A program made the translations under genes and the position numbers. From Thermoproteota archaeon (GTDB taxonomy: Archaea > Korarchaeota > Korarchaeia > B14-G2), in assembly GCA_003661385.1 (NCBI GenBank), contig QMWA01000001.1, forward strand, positions 1-48,614: a stretch of 48,614 nucleotides of DNA. Direction: 5' to 3'. The notes below the pieces were generated by a model. That model did no database searches. It worked only from the letters and a program-made list of their open reading frames with translations, and was not told where the DNA came from. Below, in pieces: positions 7,559 to 15,249 of the stretch (position 1 is its first letter; each line of letters begins with the position of its first letter).

Positions 7559-8521
7559 CTAGGAGAGTCTTCTCGCATCTCCCTCCATATCTACGACCTC
7601 GATGTCACCAGCTTCACTTATCTTAACAAGCCTAGCTCCACTCAAAGGCAGCACCTTGCCAAGGACTTCAAGTAGCTCCTCCAGGCTCTCAGCTTCAACC
7701 GTAGCTCCTGAAGCTGCTCTATGCCCCCCTCCTCCAAGGGCCTGAGCTATCTTAGAGCAGTTGAACTCTCCCCTACAACCGAGCATAACCTTCCACCTCC
7801 TGCTTGACAGCCTATAGCACAGCGCTACAAGCCTAGCTCCTCTCTTCTCTAAGCTCAGCATAAGCCCTCTATAGGATATCTTCTTGCTCCTACCTCGCTC
7901 TACCACGAGCACAGTAATCTCAAGAGGCTCTATCCTCTCAGATAGCTTCTCTGTATTCTCTCTGATTCTCCTATTCGCTTCAATCCAGCCTGCTACCTCC
8001 TCAACGGAGAAGGCATCTAGGCCCTTCTCAGCCAGGAGCTTAGCGAGCTTTACTCTCATCTTCGCTGGGCTGCCTTTCACCGCGTCATTAAGTAGCCAGC
8101 CCTCAGCGCTCTCTATGCTTGCAGTATCCGTCTCTACCGCTAGCTGCGCCAGCTTCACCGATAAGGAGTCCTCTTCCATGTCTAAGGCCTTAACAGCTAG
8201 CACAGCTGCACACGGCGCTCTCGGGTCATGGATGCTCTTCTTAGCTCTAGGAATGTTGCTCTCATGGTGGTCTATCCAGAGGGCAGCTCTCCTAGGGCAA
8301 GGCAAGTCCAGCACTACATCCCACTTAACCATGTTTATCAGGCTAAGTCTACCTGCTCTCTGTACTTCATGTGGTGTTGCTAAAGCTAAAACAGCATTTG
8401 GATACCTTCTCAAAGCTATTGCAGCTGAAGCTATGCCGTCTCCATCCTCCCCATGAGAAAGGATCCTGGGCTTCCTGAGAACTGGTGCAAACAGCAGCTT
8501 AAGCACGCTCTCTACTATCAA
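7559..8521 (-). CDS. DHH-family phosphoesterase (RecJ/NrnA-like)
   Basis: Motif I is SHGEDGDGIAS in place of the usual SHxDxDGxxS. Motif III, WIDHHES, is the DHH signature, and GGGGHRAASGATV is the C-terminal DHHA1 glycine-rich motif. The family uses two metal ions to hydrolyse single-stranded nucleic acid, short oligonucleotides or cyclic dinucleotides. The exact substrate is not given by the sequence. At 320 residues it is close to archaeal stand-alone DHH-DHHA1 proteins. TTG start at 8519-8521, overlapping the stop of the upstream YkgJ-like gene by four bases, so the two are probably co-translated. Confidence 0.87.
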   Translation of the reverse strand: MIVESVLKLLFAPVLRKPRILSHGEDGDGIASAAIALRRYPNAVLALATPHEVQRAGRLSLINMVKWDVVLDLPCPRRAALWIDHHESNIPRAKKSIHDPRAPCAAVLAVKALDMEEDSLSVKLAQLAVETDTASIESAEGWLLNDAVKGSPAKMRVKLAKLLAEKGLDAFSVEEVAGWIEANRRIRENTEKLSERIEPLEITVLVVERGRSKKISYRGLMLSLEKRGARLVALCYRLSSRRWKVMLGCRGEFNCSKIAQALGGGGHRAASGATVEAESLEELLEVLGKVLPLSGARLVKISEAGDIEVVDMEGDARRLS

Positions 8522-8961
8522 GCTACTCTCCTCATGTATCCTAGCTTAATAAGGGTCCTCCTTAAGGCCTTCTCGAGAGGAACTCCTCTTCCTACACCAG
8601 GGCAGTCATCCCTGACATAAACATAAACTCCTCTATCTCTGCCAGTAGGGTAGTATGCTAGCTTGTCGCTTTCTCCTCTCAAAGGTCTTCTGGTTATGAC
8701 AAATGGAAAGCTGACGCAAGCTCTAGGCTTATCCATGTTTATCAAGCAGTAAGACCGCCCATACTGGTCTCTCCTAAGAAATGGACAAGGCTCTCCGGCT
8801 CTCTTAAGCCTCCACCCCTTTGGAGTGAGCTCAATATGTATACCATATGCTCTAGAGATCCACTCAGCTTCCCAGCTAGTCAAGTACACGTTGTACTCTA
8901 CACAGCAGTAAAAGCACCTTAAACAAGTCCAGGCGTCGACTTTCCTCCATGGGATAAGCAT
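8518..8961 (-). CDS. YkgJ-type cysteine-cluster protein
   Basis: The 147-residue protein shows the cysteine pattern of the YkgJ family (UPF0153), proposed to bind zinc or an Fe-S cluster. It has CLRCFYCCVEY near residue 14, then PCPFL, YCLINMDKPRACVSFPF and a last DDCPGVG. The biochemical role of the family is not established. The ATG at 8959-8961 is about 27-35 bases from a GTTTAAATA box, so it is probably leaderless. It heads a likely operon with the DHH phosphoesterase, PAC2 protein and Hsp20. Confidence 0.82.
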   Translation of the reverse strand: MLIPWRKVDAWTCLRCFYCCVEYNVYLTSWEAEWISRAYGIHIELTPKGWRLKRAGEPCPFLRRDQYGRSYCLINMDKPRACVSFPFVITRRPLRGESDKLAYYPTGRDRGVYVYVRDDCPGVGRGVPLEKALRRTLIKLGYMRRVA

Positions 8962-8987
8962 CCATATATACCTGCCCTTGCTAATCT

Positions 8988-8996
8988 ATTTAAACT
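8988..8996. promoter_or_regulatory. TATA region between YkgJ and FAH genes
   Basis: TATTTAAAC, read as GTTTAAATA on the minus strand, lies about 30 bases from both divergent start codons (8961 minus, 9022 plus). It is nearly symmetrical and could position transcription in either direction. A GGAGGTC ribosome site follows at 9010-9016 for the plus gene only. Confidence 0.4.
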
Positions 8997-9021
8997 ACAA
9001 CAAGTTGAAGGAGGTCTCAAA

Positions 9022-9897
9022 TTGAAGATCTGCAGGTTCGTTTACAGCCATAGAGAGTCCATAGGCGTAGTTGAAGGGGACTTCATCACAGATATATGTG
9101 CGACTGCAAGAAAAGCAGGCCTCCCTCCCCTATCCACCACGGATGCTCTCATGGCATTGGGTCCAGTACTAGAGCTCTACATAAGGGAGCTACAGGCTCA
9201 GGCTGGGGCTCCAGTCGAGGTAAAGCTCAGCGAGGTCAAGCTGCTTCCCCCAGTTGAGCCAAGCAAAGTCATCTGCCTGGGCCTAAACTACTGGGATCAC
9301 GTCGAGGAGCAGAATGCAAAGCCACCTAAAGACATCGTGATATTCCTAAAGCCGCCGACATGCCTAGTAGGCCACATGCACCCTATCGTGAAGCCAAAGC
9401 TCACTGAGAAGCTCGACTATGAGGGTGAGCTGGCTGTAGTCATAGGCAAAGAGTGTCGGCATGTAAGCCCAGGTGAAGCATACAAGTACATCTGGGGCTA
9501 CACCATACTAAACGACATAACTGCCAGAGACATACAGTTCAAGGACAGACAGTGGACCAGAGGTAAAAGCTTCGATACATTCGCTCCAGTAGGCCCACAT
9601 GTAGTGACCTCGGATGAGATAGAAGACCCATCTGATCTCAGAATCAGGACAAGAGTGAATGGTGAGCTAAGACAGGACTCTACTACAGCGAACATGATAT
9701 TCAAGATACCTGAAGTAGTTTCAAAGCTCAGTCAGGTCATGACCCTGAAGCCAGGAGATCTGATAGCTACAGGCACACCAGCCGGCGTAGGTGTGTTCAT
9801 GAAGCCAAGGCCCAAGTTCCTAGAGCCTGGAGACGTTGTCGAGGTTGAAATAGAGAGGATAGGCTTGCTCAAGAATCCCATAGTAGCTGAGGAGTAA
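9022..9897 (+). CDS. Fumarylacetoacetate hydrolase (FAH) family protein
   Basis: The 291-residue protein has an N-terminal cap region and the FAH core from about residue 80 (VICLGLNYWDHVEE). The metal ligands are visible: two glutamates in DYEGELAVVIG and the aspartate in YTILNDITARD. The K in the WTRGKSFDTFAPVGP block is the usual active-site partner. GDLIATGTPAGVG is the standard C-terminal motif. Members cleave C-C bonds or decarboxylate small oxo-acids such as oxaloacetate and acylpyruvates; the substrate here is unknown. It starts with TTG 9022 behind GGAGGTC. The flanking genes give no pathway hint. Confidence 0.9.
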   Translation: MKICRFVYSHRESIGVVEGDFITDICATARKAGLPPLSTTDALMALGPVLELYIRELQAQAGAPVEVKLSEVKLLPPVEPSKVICLGLNYWDHVEEQNAKPPKDIVIFLKPPTCLVGHMHPIVKPKLTEKLDYEGELAVVIGKECRHVSPGEAYKYIWGYTILNDITARDIQFKDRQWTRGKSFDTFAPVGPHVVTSDEIEDPSDLRIRTRVNGELRQDSTTANMIFKIPEVVSKLSQVMTLKPGDLIATGTPAGVGVFMKPRPKFLEPGDVVEVEIERIGLLKNPIVAEE

Positions 9898-9910
9898 GCT
9901 GCCATCTTGT

Positions 9911-9924
9911 AAGCTGTACAGCTT
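9911..9924. repeat. 14-base perfect palindrome between FAH and asnS
   Basis: AAGCTGTACAGCTT is self-complementary over 14 bases. It lies 14 bases after the FAH stop and upstream of a CTTTAAG TATA-like box at 9937-9943, which fits asnS. It could be an operator. It could also be a stem at the end of the FAH transcript, though it would leave almost no loop. Confidence 0.4.
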
Positions 9925-9977
9925 CACTTGTGACAACTTTAAGAGCTTGTTCTAGGTGCCTCAGTTAGAGTGGGAGA

Positions 9978-11285
9978 TTGACAGCGAAACTCTCACAGCC
10001 AGTAGACACCAGGATAGCTAAGATAGATAGCAGCTTTGAAGGTAAGCTTGTGAGGCTTAGAGGATGGGTCTATAAGAGGAGAGATATAGGCGGAGCAGCG
10101 TTCATAATCCTAAGGGATGGCTCTGGCTTAATTCAGGTAGCATTCAAGAGAGGCTCTCTGCCACCAGAGCAGTATGAAACAGTACGCCGTGTAGGGCTTG
10201 AGTCAAGCTGCGAGGTCACTGGCGTAGTCAAGTCGGATCCGAGAGCGCCAGGAGGCCTAGAGGTTCACGCTGTAAGCTTCAGGCTGGTAGGAGACTGCAA
10301 AGACTACCCCATAGCGAAAAAGAAGCATGGAGTAGAGTTCCTGCTGGATCACAGGCATCTATGGATCAGGAGCCCGAAGGTAGCTGCTGTCCTCAGAGTC
10401 AGAGCTGAGCTGCTTAAGGCTGCGAGGGAGTGGTTTGAGGCACACGACTACATAGAAGTCACTGCCCCAAGCATAGTGACAGCTGCAGTTGAAGGAGGTG
10501 CAACACTGTTCGAGCTAGAGTACTTCGGGAGAAAAGCCTATCTGACTCAAAGCTCTCAGTTCTACCTTGAGGCAGCAATATTCTCCCTTGGGAGAGCATA
10601 CACGATCCAACCCAGCTTCAGGGCAGAAAAATCCAGAACCAGAAGGCACCTCACAGAGTTCACACACATGGAAGGTGAGGCAGCATTCATGGATCTCAAT
10701 CAGCTGATGATAGAGCTAGAAGACCTAGTATCATACATGTGCAGAGAGGTCGTTGAGAGGAGGAAGAGAGAGTTGGAGGAGCTAGGGAGGAGGTTTACTC
10801 CCCCAGAGCCGCCGTTCCCAAGGATATCCTATGACGAGGCTATAGAGATAGCTCAAAGCAAGGGCGTTCCAATAGAGTGGGGAGAAGACCTGTCAACAGA
10901 GTCCGAGAGAGCCGTCTCATCAGAGTTTGAGAAGCCTGTGCTAGTACACAGGTACCCTCGCGAGGTCAAAGCATTTTACCACAAGCCAGATCCAGAGAAC
11001 CCCAAGGTAGTGCTGTGCACAGACATGTTAGCACCAGAAGACACAGGGGAGATAATAGGCGGAGGCCAAAGGATCCACGACTACCAGGAGCTTGTCAAGA
11101 GGATAGAGGAGTGTGGCCTAGACGTGGAAGACTACGAGTGGTACTTAGACCTGAGGAGATATGGTAGTGTACCTCACTCAGGGTTCGGCTTAGGTGTCGA
11201 GAGGGTAGTGAAGTGGATATGCGGCTTAAGCCACGTCAGAGAAGCAACCCTCATTCCGAGGACACCAGTTAGAGTCTACCCTTAG
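9978..11285 (+). CDS. asnS: Asparaginyl-tRNA synthetase, archaeal type
   Basis: The 435-residue class IIb synthetase charges tRNA-Asn with asparagine. An OB-fold anticodon-binding domain (GWVYKRRDIGGAAFIILRD) precedes the catalytic domain. Motif 2 is FRAEKSRTRRHLTEF and motif 3 is GFGLGVERVVKW. It is AsnRS and not AspRS because of EGGATLFELEYFG with YLTQSSQFYLEAA, the RAEKSRTRRH form of motif 2, the GGGQRIHDYQEL segment, and the C-terminal IPRTPVRVYP; AspRS has RAEDSxTxRH and FPRDPxRLxP. TTG 9978 follows a GTGGGAGA ribosome site. A direct AsnRS makes the amidotransferase route to Asn-tRNA unnecessary. Confidence 0.93.
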   Translation: MTAKLSQPVDTRIAKIDSSFEGKLVRLRGWVYKRRDIGGAAFIILRDGSGLIQVAFKRGSLPPEQYETVRRVGLESSCEVTGVVKSDPRAPGGLEVHAVSFRLVGDCKDYPIAKKKHGVEFLLDHRHLWIRSPKVAAVLRVRAELLKAAREWFEAHDYIEVTAPSIVTAAVEGGATLFELEYFGRKAYLTQSSQFYLEAAIFSLGRAYTIQPSFRAEKSRTRRHLTEFTHMEGEAAFMDLNQLMIELEDLVSYMCREVVERRKRELEELGRRFTPPEPPFPRISYDEAIEIAQSKGVPIEWGEDLSTESERAVSSEFEKPVLVHRYPREVKAFYHKPDPENPKVVLCTDMLAPEDTGEIIGGGQRIHDYQELVKRIEECGLDVEDYEWYLDLRRYGSVPHSGFGLGVERVVKWICGLSHVREATLIPRTPVRVYP

Positions 11286-11366
11286 CTTCAGCTTTCTTCG
11301 AAATGCTTTTAACTAGTAGAGGTGTGTAGCCTCCAAGTCTCCCGCAGAGGACAGAGAGGTGAGTAG

Positions 11367-11576
11367 ATGTCTGGTATCCTATTATCCGACAAGATTCTTG
11401 AGGAACTGAAGGCAAAAGCCCCGACTGCAAAGGTCTGGAAGATCTTCTATCCAATGAGAGAAGAAGAGCCGATCAAGGTTTCAATAATACCAGGAACCGC
11501 AAAGACTCCAATAGAGTTCGAGATAGAGGGCAAGAAGGTCGAGGTAGTAGAGGAGGAGAGGCCGAGAAGAGGTTAG
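11367..11576 (+). CDS. Small protein of unknown function, 69 residues
   Basis: The short gene has its own signals: a GCTTTTAACT TATA-like box near 11304-11313 and a GAGGTGAG ribosome site just before ATG 11367. The product starts with a helix (LSDKILEELKAKAP), then strands (VSIIPGTAKTPIEFEIEG), and ends in a charged tail EEERPRRG. I do not recognise a family. It follows asnS by about 80 bases and may share its transcript. The stop is 9 bases from the convergent AIR-synthase-like gene. Confidence 0.72.
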   Translation: MSGILLSDKILEELKAKAPTAKVWKIFYPMREEEPIKVSIIPGTAKTPIEFEIEGKKVEVVEEERPRRG

Positions 11577-11585
11577 CAGCGGGGG

Positions 11586-12599
11586 CTATCCCCCACTTCC
11601 TATTTTTCCCTCTTCTATAAGCCTAAACAGCTCATCTTGATCTGGTGGGCTCACAATCCCTCGCCTTACATCTACAACTCTGGCCTCACCGGCTGATGTG
11701 ACCTCACCTACCACAGTGGCATTAATGCCTTTTCCTCTAAGGAGCTTGACTAGTCTGCTACACAATGCTCTAGGCACTGATATCAGCAAAGATCCAGAAC
11801 CAATCAGCTTCAGCGGGTCAGCTCCGAGTGCACGGCATATCTCAGCTGTCTCAGGCAAGACAGGTACTCTACTCAAGTCTACTCTGATCTCAACACCTGA
11901 TGCATAAGCCATCTCCCACAGCCCACATAGGATCCCGCCTTCAGTTGGGTCATGCATAGCATTGGCTAAGCCAGCTCTAGAGGCTGAAATCCCTTCCCTT
12001 ACAACGCTGATCTGGCTTCTGAGCTTAAGCCCTCTTGCAATGGCTTCTCTGCTTACCTCAGCTTCGCTCTTCTCCTCAAGCTCTTTAGCTAGAATGTAAG
12101 TCCCCTCTATCCCAGCGTATTTTGTCATGACAATCAAGTCTCCAACCTTGCATGCTGAAGCTGGTGTAGGCTTTGGTCCAGCTAGCATTCCTACCATGAA
12201 ACCCACTATAACAGGGCTCTTAACAGGTGGAGCAACCTCACTATGCCCTCCAATAACTCCTATCCCAAGCTCTGCTGCAGCCTCCTTCATTCCTCTCACG
12301 ATATCAGAGAGCTCGCTGACACCAGCTCCCTCTGGGAGGAGTATGCAGTTCAGAAACCACTTTGGCATGAACCCTGAGGCTGCTGTGTCATTAGCGCATA
12401 CGTGAACGCACAGCCACCCTGCATCCTTCGTTGCTCCAGTTATCGGGTCTGATGTAAGGGAGAGAAGCTTTCCATCGACTTGGATGACTGCGCTATCAAG
12501 CCCAATTCCAGGGCCAACTACTACGTCACTAGCCTCTGGTAGGGCTTTTAAGACAAGCTCCTCGAGCTTCTCAGCAGGAAGCTTACCTGCCCGGAGCAC
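11586..12599 (-). CDS. AIR synthase-related (PurM/HypE-fold) ATP-binding protein
   Basis: The protein belongs to the PurM/HypE/SelD/ThiL superfamily. Seen are an N-terminal PGIGLDSAVIQVDGK segment with SLTSDPITGA, the VCANDTAASG motif, GGHSEVAPPV, and MHDPTEGGILCGLWE in the C-terminal domain. True HypE ends in a conserved PRxC whose cysteine receives the carbamoyl group. This protein ends in KIGSGG with no terminal cysteine, so hydrogenase maturation is unlikely. Archaeal relatives are usually just named AIR synthase-related. GTG start at 12597-12599, 31-38 bases downstream of a CTTTAAAC box. Confidence 0.85.
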   Translation of the reverse strand: MLRAGKLPAEKLEELVLKALPEASDVVVGPGIGLDSAVIQVDGKLLSLTSDPITGATKDAGWLCVHVCANDTAASGFMPKWFLNCILLPEGAGVSELSDIVRGMKEAAAELGIGVIGGHSEVAPPVKSPVIVGFMVGMLAGPKPTPASACKVGDLIVMTKYAGIEGTYILAKELEEKSEAEVSREAIARGLKLRSQISVVREGISASRAGLANAMHDPTEGGILCGLWEMAYASGVEIRVDLSRVPVLPETAEICRALGADPLKLIGSGSLLISVPRALCSRLVKLLRGKGINATVVGEVTSAGEARVVDVRRGIVSPPDQDELFRLIEEGKIGSGG

Positions 12600-12646
12600 C
12601 CCAGGTCACAGAGGCCTGAAATCATGCAGCGTTTAAAGGTGAGGGA

Positions 12647-13249
12647 TTGAAGCTAGAAGTGGAGGTTAAGCTGAAGATCAGCAGATCTCACATCCTAGCT
12701 CTAATGAAGAGGCGAGGTATAAGGCTGAAGAAGGTGAGGGAGGTAAGCCAGAGGGACATATTCTTTGACTTCAGTGACCTAAGGCTGTTCAAGCGAGGAT
12801 GCGGCTTAAGAGTTAGAATAGAGCCAAGCAGGGTGGTCTTATGCTATAAGGGGCCGAAGACTAGCATCATGGGGGAGAAAGCCAGAGCAGAAGTAGAGTG
12901 GGAGCTTGGAGGAAGAGAAGAGGCTTTTCTCGAGATACTCGAGGGGGTAGGAGTCCAGAATGTGAGCCCACCAGCTTCTCTCAGGGATCTACTGGAGATG
13001 CTGAAGGATGCAGGGCTTAAGGAGACAGTTCGCGTAGAGAAGCTAAGAGAAGAGTTCCTGCTGCCAGAGCTAGGGTGCAAGCTATGTATAGACAGAGTAA
13101 AGGGGCTAGGAGAGTTTGCTGAGCTAGAAGGCCCAGCATGCATGCGTATCGTCAGAGATCTAGGCCTAGAAAGATACATAGTCAGAGAGACCTATGCTGA
13201 AATGGTAGCATCAAGTTTCCTCAAGAGCTTTAGAAAAAGCCTCCACTAA
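12647..13249 (+). CDS. CYTH-domain protein (class IV cyclase / triphosphatase fold)
   Basis: The N-terminal LEVEVKLKI is the ExExK signature of CYTH proteins. They form a tunnel of strands binding triphosphates with metal ions. Further family features are the QRDIFFDF block, LRVRIEP, VVLCYKGPK, EVEWEL, VRVEKLREEF, CIDRVKGLGEFAELEG and a final ETYAEMV. Archaeal members may be tripolyphosphatases, thiamine-triphosphatase-like enzymes or AdoMet-independent CyaB-type cyclases; the activity cannot be fixed here. TTG start 12647 behind AGGTGAGGG. The last 39 bases overlap the convergent macro-domain gene. Confidence 0.88.
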   Translation: MKLEVEVKLKISRSHILALMKRRGIRLKKVREVSQRDIFFDFSDLRLFKRGCGLRVRIEPSRVVLCYKGPKTSIMGEKARAEVEWELGGREEAFLEILEGVGVQNVSPPASLRDLLEMLKDAGLKETVRVEKLREEFLLPELGCKLCIDRVKGLGEFAELEGPACMRIVRDLGLERYIVRETYAEMVASSFLKSFRKSLH

Positions 13250-13747
13250 GTCTGGAGTGAACCCCACTAACAGCACTCTCCTAACATTTCTGCTTCCACG
13301 CAGAAACTCCACCACCGTGCTGACAATCACAGCAGCTGCCTCCTCGGCTTTAAGCCCACCTACACCAGTACCCATACCAGGAAACGCTATGCTCTCAGCT
13401 CCAACATCCTCAGCGACATTAAGGGCTGCTCTAACAGCCCTCTTAACTTTATCGAGAGAGGTTCTTCCAGCTGGCCTCTCCATGGTAGGCGCGTGGACCA
13501 CATACCTAGCCTTCAGCTTTCCAGCTGTCGTAGCTATAGCAGACCCGACTGGAATGGGCGCCTTCCTCATAGCCTCCTTCTCTATCTCAGCGCCACCCTT
13601 CTTCTTGATTGCGTAAGCAACTCCTCCTCCCATTATGCCAAGTGAGTTGGCTGGATTAACTATGGCATCTACATCTGCATCAGTTATGTCGCCTTCCCAG
13701 ACTTCAATACGCCCTCCCTCTAGATCTCTTCCAAGAATGAACCTCAC
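13211..13747 (-). CDS. Macro-domain (ADP-ribose binding / de-ADP-ribosylating) protein
   Basis: A single macro domain of 178 residues, like Archaeoglobus AF1521. Motifs: GDITDADVDAIVNPANS, the glycine-rich MGGGVAYAI, YVVHAP, and FPGMGTGVGGL near the distal ribose loop. Macro domains bind ADP-ribose, and many remove it from proteins or hydrolyse O-acetyl-ADP-ribose. Start GTG 13745-13747, following GGGGTGG on this strand. It lies downstream of an unknown 131-residue gene, and its 3' end overlaps the CYTH gene. No sirtuin or ADP-ribosyltransferase is near it. Confidence 0.92.
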   Translation of the reverse strand: MRFILGRDLEGGRIEVWEGDITDADVDAIVNPANSLGIMGGGVAYAIKKKGGAEIEKEAMRKAPIPVGSAIATTAGKLKARYVVHAPTMERPAGRTSLDKVKRAVRAALNVAEDVGAESIAFPGMGTGVGGLKAEEAAAVIVSTVVEFLRGSRNVRRVLLVGFTPDLVEAFSKALEET

Positions 13748-13781
13748 TACACCACCCCTTATCCCAGCGCCCAGCTTGTTT

Positions 13782-14177
13782 TTAGCTTCTAATGCTCTTA
13801 TTTAACAAGACCTCTGCCCAAGGGTTGTCGTCGAATACAGAGCTGTTAACAGCTGGAGCCCACCTGCTAGCCTCCCAACCTACTGCGGCAACTCCACTTA
13901 GCCTGTCCAACACTTCATTAAGCTTGCATCTAATCTCATGCACCTCATGGATGAGCTTCTCCTGCATATCTATCTGCTTCATCAGCATCCTAGCTAGCGT
14001 CCTGATCTCCCTTGCAAGCTTGCCTGAAGAGCTTCTTCCAGAGGAGCCGTCTTCAACTCCAAGCAGATAAGCTCTAGCTATGATGTCAGCTACCATGTCA
14101 GAGAACCTGCTGTCCTTTAGGCTCTCCTTCAAAGCCTTTACATGCTTTTCTTTACTCGACCTCTTGCGTGCTGGCAA
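13782..14177 (-). CDS. Unknown protein of 131 residues with central coiled coil
   Basis: No family recognised. The N-terminus is very basic (MPARKRSSKEKHVK). A helical region with LARMLMKQIDMQEKLIHEVHEIRCKL at about residues 60-90 shows heptad spacing of hydrophobics and could dimerise. The C-terminus holds a tryptophan-containing tail (GWEASRWAP). TTG start at 14175-14177, about 26 bases from CTTATA (14203-14208, read as TATAAG on this strand), so it looks leaderless. It precedes the macro-domain gene on the same strand with 34 bases between and may be co-transcribed. The basic N-terminus could suit nucleic-acid binding, but this is only a guess. Confidence 0.65.
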   Translation of the reverse strand: MPARKRSSKEKHVKALKESLKDSRFSDMVADIIARAYLLGVEDGSSGRSSSGKLAREIRTLARMLMKQIDMQEKLIHEVHEIRCKLNEVLDRLSGVAAVGWEASRWAPAVNSSVFDDNPWAEVLLNKSIRS

Positions 14178-14299
14178 GGAGCCCCCAACTGATATTCAGC
14201 TGCTTATAGGGCTTTCTGTCAGAAAAGAAGGGGGTACCTGAGAGTATTACCGAATATGCTTCACTGTGCTACTGAAGCAGGCTATATCCCCCTTGAACT

Positions 14300-15202
14300 C
14301 TACTTGCTCTCGCTTTTACCCCCAGCTACTGCTTTCTCAGCTAGCCCAGCTATGGGCTTTATCAAGCTAGTGAACTCTAGTGGCAGCACTATCTTTGTAG
14401 CTGGGCTGGCAGCTATCGCTTTAAGGGCTTCAAGGTACTGCAGGCTCAGCGTCTTGGGGTCTATCTCTCTGGCAACCTCGAATACTGTCTTTAAGGCTAT
14501 AGCATAGCCCTCTGCTTTGAGGATTGCTGCCTGCCTTTCTCCCTCTGCTTTGAGGATTGCTGCCTGCTTTTCCCCCTCTGCCACTCTAATTGCTGCCTCC
14601 TTCTTACCTTCAGCCTCCGTTACCATAGCTCTCCTAGTTCTCTCAGCTGCCATCTGCTTAATCATAGCTTCCTGCACATCTGTTGGAGGCTTTATCTCCC
14701 TTATCTCGACGCTAGTGACTTTAACTCCCCACCTCTCAGTGACTTCATCAAGCTTCGTCCTCAGAATCTGGTTTATCCTATCCCTTTGTGCCAGTGTCTC
14801 ATCTAGGGTGATATCTCCGACGACAGCTCTCAAGGTGGTTGTAGCAAGCCCGAGTGCAGCAGCCTTAAAGTCCTGGACATTTATCACAGAGGCCTTTGGG
14901 TCTATAACCTTGTAGTAGACTAGGAAGTCTATGTCAGTTGGCGCGTTGTCTTTCGTTATGCATGTCTGATGTGGGACTGAGAAGAAGCCCTCTCTTAAGT
15001 CCACTTCAATAGGCCTATCTATGATCGGTATCAGGAACACTATACCAGGGCCTTTTACACCAAAGAACCTGCCAAGCCTGAATACCACGATCCTCCTGTA
15101 CTCTGGGACTATCTTAATTGCCTGGGAGAGCAGCCAGAGCAGGAAGAACACTACTATCAGTAGAGTTATCAGAGTGATTGGATCTACAGTAGGCAACTGC
15201 AT
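14300..15202 (-). CDS. Slipin / stomatin-like SPFH membrane protein
   Basis: A 300-residue stomatin-family protein. A hydrophobic segment at about residues 10-30 anchors it in the membrane, followed by the SPFH domain (VPEYRRIVVFRLGRFFGVKGPG) and a helical region with three 11-residue repeats near residues 195-227. The last hydrophobic part includes IAASPATKIVLPLEF. In Pyrococcus the partner NfeD protease cuts the C-terminal hydrophobic stretch of stomatin. Here the NfeD gene lies directly upstream on the same strand with under 50 bases between, a conserved operon. These proteins organise membrane microdomains. Confidence 0.94.
   Translation of the reverse strand: MQLPTVDPITLITLLIVVFFLLWLLSQAIKIVPEYRRIVVFRLGRFFGVKGPGIVFLIPIIDRPIEVDLREGFFSVPHQTCITKDNAPTDIDFLVYYKVIDPKASVINVQDFKAAALGLATTTLRAVVGDITLDETLAQRDRINQILRTKLDEVTERWGVKVTSVEIREIKPPTDVQEAMIKQMAAERTRRAMVTEAEGKKEAAIRVAEGEKQAAILKAEGERQAAILKAEGYAIALKTVFEVAREIDPKTLSLQYLEALKAIAASPATKIVLPLEFTSLIKPIAGLAEKAVAGGKSESK
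14508..14605 (-). repeat. 33-base tandem repeats inside the slipin gene
   Basis: Three 33-base units start at 14508, 14541 and 14574. The first two are identical over their first 27 bases; the third has diverged. They encode the 11-residue units EGERQAAILKA, EGEKQAAILKA and EGKKEAAIRVA. An 11-residue period fits a hendecad coiled coil. The near identity at silent positions points to a recent duplication or gene-conversion event. Confidence 0.85.
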
Positions 15203-15249
15203 GCTACCCCTCCCTCAGCTACAGCGCTCAGTTAATAAGCATTTCACTG

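Noticed and set aside
7884-8456. 190-codon plus-strand frame opposite the DHH gene
   Set aside because: Serine-rich antisense shadow of a gene with complete DHH and DHHA1 motifs.
9978-11285. Aspartyl-tRNA synthetase
   Set aside because: The general fold fits both, but RAEKSRTRRH in motif 2, YLTQSSQFYLE and the terminal IPRTPVRVYP are AsnRS features. AspRS has other residues at these places.
11586-12599. HypE hydrogenase maturation protein
   Set aside because: The C-terminal PRxC cysteine needed for the carbamoyl transfer is missing.
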